DNA of 64,000 nucleotides from Caldalkalibacillus salinus (lineage in GTDB: Bacteria > Bacillota > Bacilli > Caldalkalibacillales > JCM-10596): the NCBI RefSeq assembly GCF_016745835.1, contig NZ_JAERVL010000012.1, positions 1 through 64,000 of the forward strand, in the 5' to 3' direction. The notes under the pieces are model-generated. The model made no database searches, was not told the origin of the DNA, and saw nothing but the letters and a program-made list of their open reading frames with translations. The position numbers were made by a program, and so were the translations under genes. This document shows, one piece after another, positions 28,454 through 37,007 of the stretch. The first letter of the stretch is position 1. Every line of letters starts with the position of its first letter.

Positions 28454-28918
28454 TTATTCGTCTGTGGCTGGGACGTTAATACTAAACGTTTCTTCTACTC
28501 CGTAAGGCTCGTGATTGTTATGTGCCAACTCAACTTTGACTTCATGATGCCCTGGTTCTAAACCTTCCCAGGTATATGTTGTCTCAAATATCTTGGATAC
28601 CTTTTCGCCATCAATGTATAAGTGGATATGACCTTGGCCCATTTGATCGTCTTGGTCCATCTGCTCGAGGCTTAAGTCGACATTCTGAAGTTGAAATTGA
28701 AGATTTAACGTGTCATCCACAACTTCGTACGCCACATTCATGCCGATATTCTCCTCTTGGGCTGCCATATCGGAAGCTTCAATTGACTCCATTTCATCCT
28801 GCCCCGTCAGTTGATCCGTATTTTGCACAATATAGTTAATCGCTAAGAGTACAAGTAGAATGGTTAAATAACGGGAGACAAACCCCTTCCATCCTCTTGC
28901 TAGTAGCATTTTTAGCAT
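28454..28918 (-). CDS. Membrane-anchored extracytoplasmic protein of unknown function
   Basis: This protein of about 154 residues has one N-terminal membrane anchor (SRYLTILLVLLAINYIV), an acidic spacer and a beta-rich C-terminal domain (GHIHLYIDGEKV, TYTWEGLEPGHHEVKVEL, PYGVEETFSINV). That domain resembles the small immunoglobulin-like domains of exported DUF4399-like proteins; the match is by pattern only. GAGGTGAT before ATG 28918 decides the start. His residues are frequent in the domain, so metal binding is possible but unproven. Confidence 0.75.
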   Translation of the reverse strand: MLKMLLARGWKGFVSRYLTILLVLLAINYIVQNTDQLTGQDEMESIEASDMAAQEENIGMNVAYEVVDDTLNLQFQLQNVDLSLEQMDQDDQMGQGHIHLYIDGEKVSKIFETTYTWEGLEPGHHEVKVELAHNNHEPYGVEETFSINVPATDE

Positions 28919-29029
28919 GAAATCACCTCGATGTACTCGTTTAGCCACAGTATAGGTTATCAATGTTTGATTTATACACGAATAAGCAGACTAAAAGGAC
29001 ATCGAGATGATGACTGACTATCACAAGGG

Positions 29030-29722
29030 TTATCGATCTTGAATGGTTTGCACACCTGCCGGGAGCTGCGGTGGAACATATTCGATTGGCTCCTCAAATT
29101 CAACATAATCTAAGTTGACCATGAGAAGCAAATAGTGTCGACCTGTTTCAGGATTTGATAGGATGATATGATCTCTTCCTGCCGCCTCAATCACGCCTGT
29201 AAATACCCGTGCAGGCCATTCCGGGTTATACTCAAATGTTTGATATACTCTTGCCATCTTGCCCCGGTTGAAGCGTAGAATATTTTCAACATAGGACTGT
29301 TCAACGGGAAGCATCCCGTCAGGTCCGACTTGTGGCGCTTGAGTCCCTTGCACTTGACTTGGTGTTTGACCGCCCATTTGGCCTTGCATCTGACCCATTT
29401 GCCCCGGCATCTGGCCCATCATTTCACCGGGCATTTGGCCCATCATCCCACCGGGCATTTGGCCCATCATCCCACCGGGCATTTGACCCATCATTTCACC
29501 GGGCATTTGGCCCATCATTTCACCGGGCATTTGGCCCATCATTTCACCGGGCATTTGGCCCATCATCTGGTCCATTCCGGGTCCCATTTGCTCCCCGAAC
29601 GGTCCTGAAGCACCACTCGGAGTGGGCACCTGTAATTGAGTTGGGAATTGTGGCGCAATCATAGATCCTTGATCACCCATTTGTGGTTGATTCATCTGTC
29701 TCTCATTTTCTTTTTCACTCAT
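29030..29722 (-). CDS. gerQ: Spore coat protein GerQ with expanded repeat region
   Basis: GerQ is a coat protein needed to localise CwlJ and is cross-linked by transglutaminase. The conserved C-terminal half is clear: YVENILRFNRGKMARVY, FTGVIEAAGRDHIILSNP and GRHYLLLMVNLDYVEF. The N-terminal part (about residues 45-125) is Met/Gln/Gly-rich with seven MMGQMPGE-type octapeptides, making the protein 230 residues against about 180 in B. subtilis. It lies 33 bases after cwlJ, in one operon as in B. subtilis. Confidence 0.95.
   Translation of the reverse strand: MSEKENERQMNQPQMGDQGSMIAPQFPTQLQVPTPSGASGPFGEQMGPGMDQMMGQMPGEMMGQMPGEMMGQMPGEMMGQMPGGMMGQMPGGMMGQMPGEMMGQMPGQMGQMQGQMGGQTPSQVQGTQAPQVGPDGMLPVEQSYVENILRFNRGKMARVYQTFEYNPEWPARVFTGVIEAAGRDHIILSNPETGRHYLLLMVNLDYVEFEEPIEYVPPQLPAGVQTIQDR
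29399..29566 (-). repeat. Seven 24-bp tandem repeats in gerQ
   Basis: Residues 53-108 are seven consecutive MMGQMPG(E/G/Q) octapeptides. The DNA copies are nearly identical, so slippage can change the number. Met and Gln enrichment gives many potential glutaminyl donors for transglutaminase. Confidence 0.95.
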
Positions 29723-29755
29723 GATGTACCTCCTCCAAAAGCATCAAACTTCAAC

Positions 29756-30187
29756 TTAATACACGTTATACACGTCTGCGCATTCTGCTTCATCTGGTTG
29801 GTAGAAGCAATGTGCTTTGAATCTACCTACATTCCACTGTCCAAACCATTGGTCAGGACAGGGGCCGTCGGGACGAAAGAACCATAGTGAGAATTCCGCT
29901 GGTCTAAAACGTTCACCATTAATGACCCTCTCAGCTAATCTTATTTCTTTTTGTCTCGCCTTTTGGTAGAAATAAGGTTTCTGTACAGCCTCATAACCAC
30001 CTGGCGTTTGGAAAACCATACGTTCGACACTATTAATATCTTCGAAATCCAGACAACGGACCCGAACGCGGTTGACACCAACATTGGCCACCAATAACAT
30101 TCCGAGTTTTCCTTCTCCCTCTGCTTCGGCACGTATAAGTCTTGCTAGTAACTTTCTATCATCAGCATTTGCCTTTATCACTGCCAT
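29756..30187 (-). CDS. cwlJ: Spore cortex-lytic enzyme CwlJ
   Basis: The 143-residue SleB/CwlJ hydrolase-domain protein works in cortex breakdown during germination, triggered by Ca-dipicolinate in B. subtilis. ARLIRAEAEGEGKLGMLLVANVGVNRV carries the conserved Glu, followed by VFQTPGGYEAV and FRPAEFSLWFF. No signal peptide, as usual for CwlJ. GAGGTGAGG precedes the ATG. The partner gerQ follows at once, so both functions are produced together in the mother cell; no sigma-E promoter could be identified with confidence. Confidence 0.95.
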   Translation of the reverse strand: MAVIKANADDRKLLARLIRAEAEGEGKLGMLLVANVGVNRVRVRCLDFEDINSVERMVFQTPGGYEAVQKPYFYQKARQKEIRLAERVINGERFRPAEFSLWFFRPDGPCPDQWFGQWNVGRFKAHCFYQPDEAECADVYNVY

Positions 30188-30290
30188 GGCCTCACCTCAA
30201 AGATGGTTTCACTACAATATATTCCACCTGCCCAGATTCGTTAATGTTTTTTACTCATTTTTATAAACAAAGCTCAACACCATTGCTAAA

Positions 30291-30341
30291 CAAAAAGCCC
30301 TTCATGATATGGCCACTTGCCCCGGCTCTTATCATGAAGGG
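30291..30341 (-). terminator. Terminator after proC
   Basis: On the minus strand CCCTTCATGATA pairs with TATCATGAAGGG around a 20-base loop and is followed by CTTTTTGTTT. It lies 30 bases after the proC stop. Confidence 0.92.
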
Positions 30342-30370
30342 ATGTTGTGTTCTTCAATTACCTTTGGTCA

Positions 30371-31213
30371 TTAAGCTTTAGGCACAATGAGTTGATTTAA
30401 TTCCGTCCCCAGTTCTTTTGAACGTGCTGTGGCACGACGAATACATGCTCGAACAGCTTGATCGAAATCATACTCTCGTAACGTGTCTAACCCTGCTTGT
30501 GTCGTGCCATTGGGACTCGTCACCTGTTCTCTAAGGTAGGCGGGGTCCTGTTTCGTTTCGAGTAACATGTTCGCTGCCCCAATAAGCGTTTGTAGAATCA
30601 TTTCCTTGGCTTGCTGCTCACTTAAGCCCACATCCCGACTACCTGCCATCATGGCTTCCACTAAGTAGTAGATGTAAGCAGGTCCACTACCTGATACCCC
30701 TGTAATCGCATCTAACTGCTCTTCCTCTGTAACAATGACGATACCGATGGATTCGAAAATCTGACGAGCTATTTCTACGTGTGCTTCTGTCGCATACTGG
30801 CCACGGCATAGCCCTGTAGATGATAATCCTACGATGGCAGACGTGTTAGGCATCGTGCGAATGACCGGCGCCTCATGCCCCAGAAGGGCAGATATGATAC
30901 TCGTTTGGACACCTGCAACCACCGATATGACGAGTTGATGCGGACTGGTATAGGGACGTATATCGTTAAGAGCGGACGCGATATCCTTTGGTTTCATCGC
31001 GAGGATTAATATGTCTGCTCCTTGTATCGATTGGTGTTTTTGTTCGTTATCGCCAATGATACCAAAATTATAAACGAGCTCATCTAGGCGAAAACGGTCT
31101 TCTTTGTTTGTTACCGCAATCTGGCCTGGCTTGACGATCTTCTGGTTGAGTAACCCGCTGACAATCGCCTCAGCCATCGCGCCTGCGCCAACAAAACATA
31201 TCTTTTTATCCAT
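30371..31213 (-). CDS. proC: Pyrroline-5-carboxylate reductase
   Basis: This enzyme carries out the last step of proline synthesis, using NAD(P)H. The Rossmann motif ICFVGAGAMAEAIVSGLL is at residues 5-22, followed by ILAMKPKDI, VRTMPNTSA and the signature GSGPAYIYYLVEAM. The product is about 280 residues from ATG 31213; the longer frame from 31237 would run through GGAGGG, which is more likely the RBS. Proline is also an osmoprotectant, which fits the acidic exported proteome, but no osmotic control element was seen. Confidence 0.94.
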   Translation of the reverse strand: MDKKICFVGAGAMAEAIVSGLLNQKIVKPGQIAVTNKEDRFRLDELVYNFGIIGDNEQKHQSIQGADILILAMKPKDIASALNDIRPYTSPHQLVISVVAGVQTSIISALLGHEAPVIRTMPNTSAIVGLSSTGLCRGQYATEAHVEIARQIFESIGIVIVTEEEQLDAITGVSGSGPAYIYYLVEAMMAGSRDVGLSEQQAKEMILQTLIGAANMLLETKQDPAYLREQVTSPNGTTQAGLDTLREYDFDQAVRACIRRATARSKELGTELNQLIVPKA

Positions 31214-31327
31214 GCCTCGTTTCCCTCCACATGTCATTTATTTATTGACTCTAATGTGATATAAGTATACTGTCAACTATTATTTTATTCTTGCGCATTA
31301 TTTATCCTAGGAGAGGACGGTATCAAG

Positions 31328-32332
31328 ATGTCTATATTACAGAAAAAAGGCATTGACTTGTCATTTCGTACATATTTTGTGACAGCTTTATCTTATATGG
31401 CTCTCGGATTATTCAGTTCATTGATTATAGGTCTTATCATTCGTACTCTCGGAGAGCAGCTTGGGAACGACACTTTATATGACATGGGTAGCTTAGCAAT
31501 GTCCATGATGGGACCGGCTATAGGCGTTGCAGTAGCATACGCTCTCAAAGCCCCGCCTTTGGTTTTGTTCGCTGCGGTGGTGACTGGGATCGCTGGTGCT
31601 GATGTTGGCGGGCCGGCTGGTGCTTATATTGCCACTATTGTATCTACCGAGATTGGCAAATTGATATCTAAATCGACCCGAATTGATATTATTCTTACGC
31701 CCTTAGTCACCATCGCTGTGGGCTATTTTGCTGCCATTTACGTGGGCCAAGGAATCGGTCAGCTTCTTGTTCAATTCGGTCATATCATCAATTGGTCCGT
31801 TGAACAGCACCCCTTTATTATGGGGATCTTAGTGGCCACTTTGATGGGCATCGCCCTTACAGCACCAATCTCAAGTGCAGCACTGGGCTTTATGCTAGGG
31901 TTAGATGGGTTAGCGGCAGGCGCGGCAACAATAGGGTGTGCGGCGCAAATGATCGGCTTTGCGACCAGTAGCTACCGTGAAAATGGGGTCGGCGGCTTAG
32001 TGGCACAAGGCATCGGGACGTCTATGCTGCAAATCTCAAATATTGTTAAAAATCCACTTATTCTTATCCCGCCAACGTTAGCGGGTGCGCTCATTGCTCC
32101 GATAGGAACTGTGATATGGGAAATGAAGAACGTCGATGCTGGCTCAGGTATGGGGACAAGTGGTTTTGTCGGACAAATCTTTACTTTTACAACAATGGGG
32201 TTTACCGTCGATGTATTCTACAAAGTGGCCCTGCTGCATTTTATTGCCCCTGCTCTCCTCAGCCTTATGTTAAGCGAGTATATGAGAATGAAAGGCTGGA
32301 TTAAATTGGGCGATATGAAAATAGAAAGTTAA
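31328..32332 (+). CDS. Orphan PTS EIIC-type membrane protein
   Basis: The 334-residue protein has about eight or nine hydrophobic segments and the glycine/alanine-rich motifs of the PTS_EIIC_2 family (GMGTSGFVGQIF, LTAPISSAALGFMLG). No IIA or IIB gene is nearby, so it may act with components encoded elsewhere or not as a sugar PTS at all. GGAGAGG precedes the ATG. Monocistronic with a strong terminator. Substrate unknown. Confidence 0.82.
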   Translation: MSILQKKGIDLSFRTYFVTALSYMALGLFSSLIIGLIIRTLGEQLGNDTLYDMGSLAMSMMGPAIGVAVAYALKAPPLVLFAAVVTGIAGADVGGPAGAYIATIVSTEIGKLISKSTRIDIILTPLVTIAVGYFAAIYVGQGIGQLLVQFGHIINWSVEQHPFIMGILVATLMGIALTAPISSAALGFMLGLDGLAAGAATIGCAAQMIGFATSSYRENGVGGLVAQGIGTSMLQISNIVKNPLILIPPTLAGALIAPIGTVIWEMKNVDAGSGMGTSGFVGQIFTFTTMGFTVDVFYKVALLHFIAPALLSLMLSEYMRMKGWIKLGDMKIES

Positions 32333-32401
32333 ACATTAGTTACTTACACAAACGCATTCTCATTATGAAATGCATTACACCAAAATATAATCCAACACGC
32401 C

Positions 32402-32450
32402 AAAGCCCCTCACAGCTTGTTCAGTGCATGAACGCTAAGAGGGGCTTTTT
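32402..32450 (+). terminator. Bidirectional terminator between PTS IIC and subtilase genes
   Basis: AAAGCCCCTC pairs with GAGGGGCTTT and is followed by TTTTTG on the plus strand. The minus-strand tail (TTTG) is weaker but may also serve the protease gene. Confidence 0.9.
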
Positions 32451-32482
32451 GTTGTGCTTGATCTACAACCGTCTTATTTTAA

Positions 32483-34495
32483 CTATTGACCCGTATTAAA
32501 GGATTGGATCAACTGACGAATCAGTCTATCTATCCAGTTATCCTGCGTGTGTGTTGGGTCCTGCAGCTGAGCATCATCTTGGTCTCCATTTTCTTGTTGA
32601 TCGCCTTGATTCTGATCAAATTGGCCATTGGTGAAGGTGATATCTTCGTTGTTGGCGATCAGTTCTAGTGCCCGCTCAACATTAATGATCCCGTTTCCAT
32701 AGTAAGGATCATGTCCAGGATCCCCTAAGTCATCTGCTGTATAGCGTATGACATCTAAGACCTCATCATTCGTTAAATCGGGTCTTAGCGAGCGAATCAG
32801 ACCGGCCATGCCTGTAACGTGCGGTGCGGCCATTGATGTCCCGGACATAAAGACGTATTGATGATCTGGAAACGTACTCGGAATGTTTTCTCCGGGTGCT
32901 GTGACATCGATATGCTCTCCGTAGTTAGAGAAGACGGCTTTCTCATTTTGTTGGTTAACAGCTGCTACAGCGAGTACTTCTTCATATCCTGCAGGATACA
33001 TCGGTTGGCCAACGTTGTCATTCCCTGCTGCGGCAATTAAGGCCACATCATTCTCATAGGCGTATCGAACAGCGTCCCTTAAAATTTGTGAGGATTCTGT
33101 ATCCCCTAGACTAAGATTAATCACCCGCGCGCCGTGATCTGTGGCCCATATGATACCGCTAGCGACCTCAAAGAGACTCCCCTCGCCTTGGTCATTAAGG
33201 ACTTTGACAGGCATGATCGGATTGTTCCATGAGACGCCTGCGATGCCAGTTTCGTTATTCGTCATAGCCCCGATCACCCCTGCGACGTGTGTACCATGCC
33301 CATGATAATCATAAACTTCATCCGTTTCATCAAAGGCATTAAATCCCTCAGCCACTCTTTCTGCTAGATCTTGATGTTGTGTATCAATCCCTGTATCTAA
33401 ATAAGCAATCGGGACTTCTTCTGAACCATTAGAATAATCCCACCCTAACTCAGCTTGAATAAGAGATAAATTCCATTGATACTGTTCAAAAAACTCGTCA
33501 TTAGGCAAAACGGAGGATTGTTGTTTGATAAACGTATGATTAGGCTCAACTTGAACCACTTGCTCTTCGTCCCGAAGCAAGTTTAACATGTCCTCTGTCC
33601 CCATATTGTCATGGGCAATAAGCATGAGTACACCAGACTTCTTTTTCAACGTAAATTCAGGATGACGTTGTAACCACGTTTCACCAGCATCGACATCGTT
33701 GAACTGTACGATCACTTCACCGTCTGGATAGTGGGTACGCTCCTTCTCATTCTCCTGGGTCCGCATCACGATGGTCCAGTCTAATTCAGGTACCTTTTGT
33801 TCAACGTACCCCTCTTTCTGATCTTTGGAATCCCATTCTACTTCTTTCTCTCCTGCTGACGAAATGAAGAAATGACCATTCGCATCAGCAACCGATGCCA
33901 TTTCGCCCACAAACCCTTTGACGAAGGATAAGTCTACCTGTCCCACTACCCAGTTCTGGTTCTCAGTCTGAGTGGCCATCAACATTCGTTGACGCTCTCC
34001 CTTAGTGAAGGGGGAAGAAAAAGTTTGATTAGACGTCACACGCTGAAGCCGTTCTAAGAAGGCCTGTAATTGCTGATCATCTAAATCCCCCTTAATGAGA
34101 GAGACTTCTTGATTATTTATGTAAGCAAACCCTTCAAAGTGAGGATGCTCCTCTAGTTCTTGTTCAAACTCATGAACAAGCTCTGTTTGGGTAAAATCTA
34201 GCTCAGCCCACTTTTCAAGCTTACTTTGTAATTGTCCGATAAAGAAAGACGTTGTTAAGGATAGATCTTTCGTCAATACTTGATCTCTCGTCTTCGTATC
34301 GATCTTGCCTTCAGTCGGTTGATCTTTCTCCTGTTGATTCGTTTGATATATGGAAGGACTTCTATCCCGCTGATCAGGCTGAGCTTGACCATCGTCACGC
34401 CTGATGTCTTGTTCTTGATACCCCATCCATATCGGGACGAACACAAGCCCTATAATGGCGATGGCCATAATCCATCTTGCCACATCTTTTTTCAT
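32483..34495 (-). CDS. Membrane-anchored subtilisin-like protease with Cache-like sensor region
   Basis: This 670-residue S8 peptidase has a single N-terminal anchor (residues 8-25) without a lipobox, then a region of about 70-250 whose pattern (WVVGQVDLSFVKGF, then GHFFISSAGE, then LDWTIVMRT) resembles the extracellular Cache/PDC sensor domains of chemoreceptors and kinases. Residues about 256-322 form a short inhibitor-I9-like segment. The catalytic domain (about 340-612) has Asp367 (YLDTG), His400 (HGHGTHVAG), Asn492 (AAAGND) and Ser554 (GTSMAAP). The tail is Asp/Gln-rich and ends in an amphipathic helix. It probably acts on the outer face of the membrane. The Cache assignment is pattern-based. 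Confidence 0.9.
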   Translation of the reverse strand: MKKDVARWIMAIAIIGLVFVPIWMGYQEQDIRRDDGQAQPDQRDRSPSIYQTNQQEKDQPTEGKIDTKTRDQVLTKDLSLTTSFFIGQLQSKLEKWAELDFTQTELVHEFEQELEEHPHFEGFAYINNQEVSLIKGDLDDQQLQAFLERLQRVTSNQTFSSPFTKGERQRMLMATQTENQNWVVGQVDLSFVKGFVGEMASVADANGHFFISSAGEKEVEWDSKDQKEGYVEQKVPELDWTIVMRTQENEKERTHYPDGEVIVQFNDVDAGETWLQRHPEFTLKKKSGVLMLIAHDNMGTEDMLNLLRDEEQVVQVEPNHTFIKQQSSVLPNDEFFEQYQWNLSLIQAELGWDYSNGSEEVPIAYLDTGIDTQHQDLAERVAEGFNAFDETDEVYDYHGHGTHVAGVIGAMTNNETGIAGVSWNNPIMPVKVLNDQGEGSLFEVASGIIWATDHGARVINLSLGDTESSQILRDAVRYAYENDVALIAAAGNDNVGQPMYPAGYEEVLAVAAVNQQNEKAVFSNYGEHIDVTAPGENIPSTFPDHQYVFMSGTSMAAPHVTGMAGLIRSLRPDLTNDEVLDVIRYTADDLGDPGHDPYYGNGIINVERALELIANNEDITFTNGQFDQNQGDQQENGDQDDAQLQDPTHTQDNWIDRLIRQLIQSFNTGQ

Positions 34496-34580
34496 CCTAC
34501 GACAGCTCCTAATTCTTAGTTTCTACTGTTAGGATGACCCAGTCGCAAAAAAAACTTACATTCACACACCGTGAGAGGAC

Positions 34581-34610
34581 AAAAAAACGTGCCGGTATTT
34601 GACCGGCACG
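34581..34610 (-). terminator. Terminator after ctaB
   Basis: On the minus strand CGTGCCGGTC and its complement flank a short AAA/ATA loop, followed by seven T. It lies 38 bases after the ctaB stop. Confidence 0.95.
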
Positions 34611-34647
34611 CCTGATACTTTACTGACACGCTCTATTTCATAATAGG

Positions 34648-35610
34648 TTAGTTAACAAGGACAATCATACTCGTAAACAAGAGTACGAGATACACCAAGG
34701 AGTAAATAAAATATTTCTTAGCCCAATCGATAGTCTCTTCATGCCCTTTTGTAAAGAAACCTTTTACAGAAAGTACTAACCATGCAATCCCCAGAATCAG
34801 CGCTAACCAAACATAAGCCGAGGACATGGAAACGGACAGAGGTAGTAATAACGAAACGGGAATGAGACCGGCCGTATAATTAAGCATTTGCCATTTCGTA
34901 TCCCTAAAGCCCCTTACGACTGGTAACATGGGGATGCCTGCATTCTTATAATCCTCATAACGTCTAATGGCAATCGCTAGAAAATGAGGGATTTGCCAAA
35001 CAAACATAATAGAAAAGAGGACCCATGCGCCAGGGTCTAAAGACTTCGCAACGGCTGCCCAGCCGATCATAGGCGGTACTGCCCCAGCTACACTGCCGAC
35101 AACGGTGTTAAGCTCGTGCGTACGCTTGAGCCATAACGTGTACAACACGACGTAACCGAAAAGGCCAAACAAGGCTACGAGCGTGGCTAAATACCCCATG
35201 GGCAGTAACAACGTTGTACCTAAAATGGCAAATACAAAACCCATTGTCAAAACGCTTTTAGAGTCTAGTCGCCCTTGTGCTAACGCACGTTTCTTAGTGC
35301 GTTGCATTTTTTGGTCAATATCCCGGTCTAGATAATTATTTAAACATGTGCCAGAGGCGATGATGAGTGCAGCACCAAGCAGTGTGCACAGTATAGTTAC
35401 ACCATCAAGACTGTGACCTGTCGCTGCGGATGCGAGCCACATACCAGTAAATACAGTGAGTAGATTCCCGATGATAATACCTAATTTTGTTACTGTGACG
35501 TAATCTTTCCATGTTCCCGTTAGCTTTCGGTCTGCGAGTGGACCTGGTTCCATCACATGATGAGAGACGTATTCCTGTTGTGTATCTACCTCAGTAGACG
35601 CTTTGTTCAT
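34648..35610 (-). CDS. ctaB: Protoheme IX farnesyltransferase
   Basis: This integral membrane UbiA-family prenyltransferase converts heme B to heme O for terminal oxidases. The substrate-binding motif NNYLDRDIDQKMQRTKKRA lies at about residues 90-108, followed by the second Asp-rich loop (RRYEDYKNAGIPMLP), with about nine membrane segments. At 320 residues it has usual length. It is divergent from ctaA, as in B. subtilis, with the cytochrome oxidase genes not in this window. Confidence 0.95.
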   Translation of the reverse strand: MNKASTEVDTQQEYVSHHVMEPGPLADRKLTGTWKDYVTVTKLGIIIGNLLTVFTGMWLASAATGHSLDGVTILCTLLGAALIIASGTCLNNYLDRDIDQKMQRTKKRALAQGRLDSKSVLTMGFVFAILGTTLLLPMGYLATLVALFGLFGYVVLYTLWLKRTHELNTVVGSVAGAVPPMIGWAAVAKSLDPGAWVLFSIMFVWQIPHFLAIAIRRYEDYKNAGIPMLPVVRGFRDTKWQMLNYTAGLIPVSLLLPLSVSMSSAYVWLALILGIAWLVLSVKGFFTKGHEETIDWAKKYFIYSLVYLVLLFTSMIVLVN

Positions 35611-35694
35611 GGTATTACACTCCTTTTTTCACCTTACCATCAATAAATAACCTTTTTTATATTGTTATCATGTCATGACAAAATAGATCTTAAG

Positions 35695-35870
35695 TTTGTG
35701 ACATCATAAAGTTGTGACAAATTGTCGACATAGATTATTCCTACTATCATAAGTCCCTAGAGTCATCTATAATGTTACGTGGGACCTTTCCTCTAGTTAG
35801 TCTACACGAAAATGAGCGGAAGGTAAACCTAGTACTCGCGCCCTTTATAAAAGTTACATAAATTGTGACA
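35695..35870. promoter_or_regulatory. Candidate ResD-type boxes in the ctaA-ctaB intergenic region
   Basis: Three TTGTGACA-type motifs on the plus strand (35695-35703 TTTGTGACA, 35711-35719, 35862-35870) lie in the 384-base divergent region. They resemble the TTTGTGAAT consensus of ResD, which activates ctaA/ctaB in B. subtilis. No other gene or RNA is seen in 35611-35994. Confidence 0.4.
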
Positions 35871-35994
35871 TTTGTTCTGTTACGATCGTTGTATCCATTT
35901 ATGATAGATTTAGATATATAGGAAGTGATCTACGTCAGTCATGATGACATGATAGATTGATGTGACGTGGTCTGCTATAGGAGTAGGTGTATTT

Positions 35995-36891
35995 ATGACT
36001 AAGTTATTAAAGACCATAGCGGTATTAGCCACGATTTGGATATTGCTCACCGTCATTGCTGGTGCTCTGGTGACCAAAACAGGGTCGGGAGAAGGATGTG
36101 GAGAGAGTTGGCCTTTATGTCATGGACAACTGATCCCCGATGACATCACCGTTGAAACACTGATTGAATATACACATCGATTAGTGACGGGTGTCGCTGG
36201 TATACTCATTCTATTATTATCCGTTGGTGTGGGTATCACTTATCGCAAGCACAAAGAAGTGGTTTGGGTTGCAGTACTGGCCATGGTATTTTTACTATTA
36301 CAGTCCGCACTAGGGGCTTTAGCAGTATTAAATATTGGCCGAGCTGACGCCACGCTTGCCTTACATTTTGGTATTTCTCTTTTATCGTTTGCGACCGTTG
36401 CCATGTTATGTGTGTACACTTTCCAGCTTGACAAACGGGATGCTTTACCCGTATCTCAAGCGTCTTCTAAGATGAAGTACGGGATTATGTGGTTATTTGT
36501 TTATCTGTATGGCGTTGTTTACACTGGGGCGTACGTTCGTCATACCGGATCGACGATGGCTTGTCAGGGCTGGCCGTTATGTAATGGGCAGGTCATACCT
36601 GAGCTCAGTGGCCAAACAGGCATCATGTTTGGTCATCGGGTCGCTGCCTTGTTAATGATTGTTGGGCTCACTGTCCTGCTATATCAATCGTTGAAGCATT
36701 ATCAACATGATCGCACGATTTTCTACTCTAGTATCGCTTTATTTATACTTGTCCTCCTACAAGCTGTTAGCGGTGGGCTTGTTGTTCTAACTTATATGGC
36801 CTTGTTTCCTTCTATGTTACATGCACTTTTCATTTCCATGCTCTTTGCGGTTTACTTCCACTTGTTATTGTACGTTTGTAGAAAAAAATAA
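35995..36891 (+). CDS. ctaA: Heme A synthase
   Basis: The membrane enzyme oxidises heme O to heme A for cytochrome aa3-type oxidases. About 298 residues with eight membrane segments in two similar halves, each half having a Cys pair: GCGESWPLCHG and ACQGWPLCNG. His ligands lie in EYTHRLVTG and MFGHRVAAL. ATG 35995 with AGGTG five bases ahead is preferred over an upstream in-frame Met. Divergent from ctaB. Confidence 0.95.
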   Translation: MTKLLKTIAVLATIWILLTVIAGALVTKTGSGEGCGESWPLCHGQLIPDDITVETLIEYTHRLVTGVAGILILLLSVGVGITYRKHKEVVWVAVLAMVFLLLQSALGALAVLNIGRADATLALHFGISLLSFATVAMLCVYTFQLDKRDALPVSQASSKMKYGIMWLFVYLYGVVYTGAYVRHTGSTMACQGWPLCNGQVIPELSGQTGIMFGHRVAALLMIVGLTVLLYQSLKHYQHDRTIFYSSIALFILVLLQAVSGGLVVLTYMALFPSMLHALFISMLFAVYFHLLLYVCRKK

Positions 36892-36935
36892 AGGGCCAAC
36901 ACATAACGCGATATCAGCATCATGATAACAAACCT

Positions 36936-36994
36936 AAAGGAGAGCCAACCGTCTCGTATCTAAGTATAGAGATGAGATTGGTTCTCCTTTTTTA
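36936..36994 (+). terminator. Bidirectional terminator between ctaA and the small acidic protein gene
   Basis: AAAGGAGAGCCAACC pairs with GGTT-CTCCTTT and a second GTCTC/GAGAT helix, then TTTTTT on the plus strand. The stem has A-runs on both sides, so it can serve both convergent genes. Confidence 0.88.
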
Positions 36995-37007
36995 TTTCTG
37001 AAATGAT

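Noticed and set aside
29399-29566. CRISPR-like regular repeat pattern
   Set aside because: Units are contiguous, have no spacers, and encode an in-frame octapeptide.
29330-29664. Two long plus-strand frames over gerQ
   Set aside because: Antisense shadows of the 24-bp repeats, His/Pro/Phe-rich by composition, without RBS.
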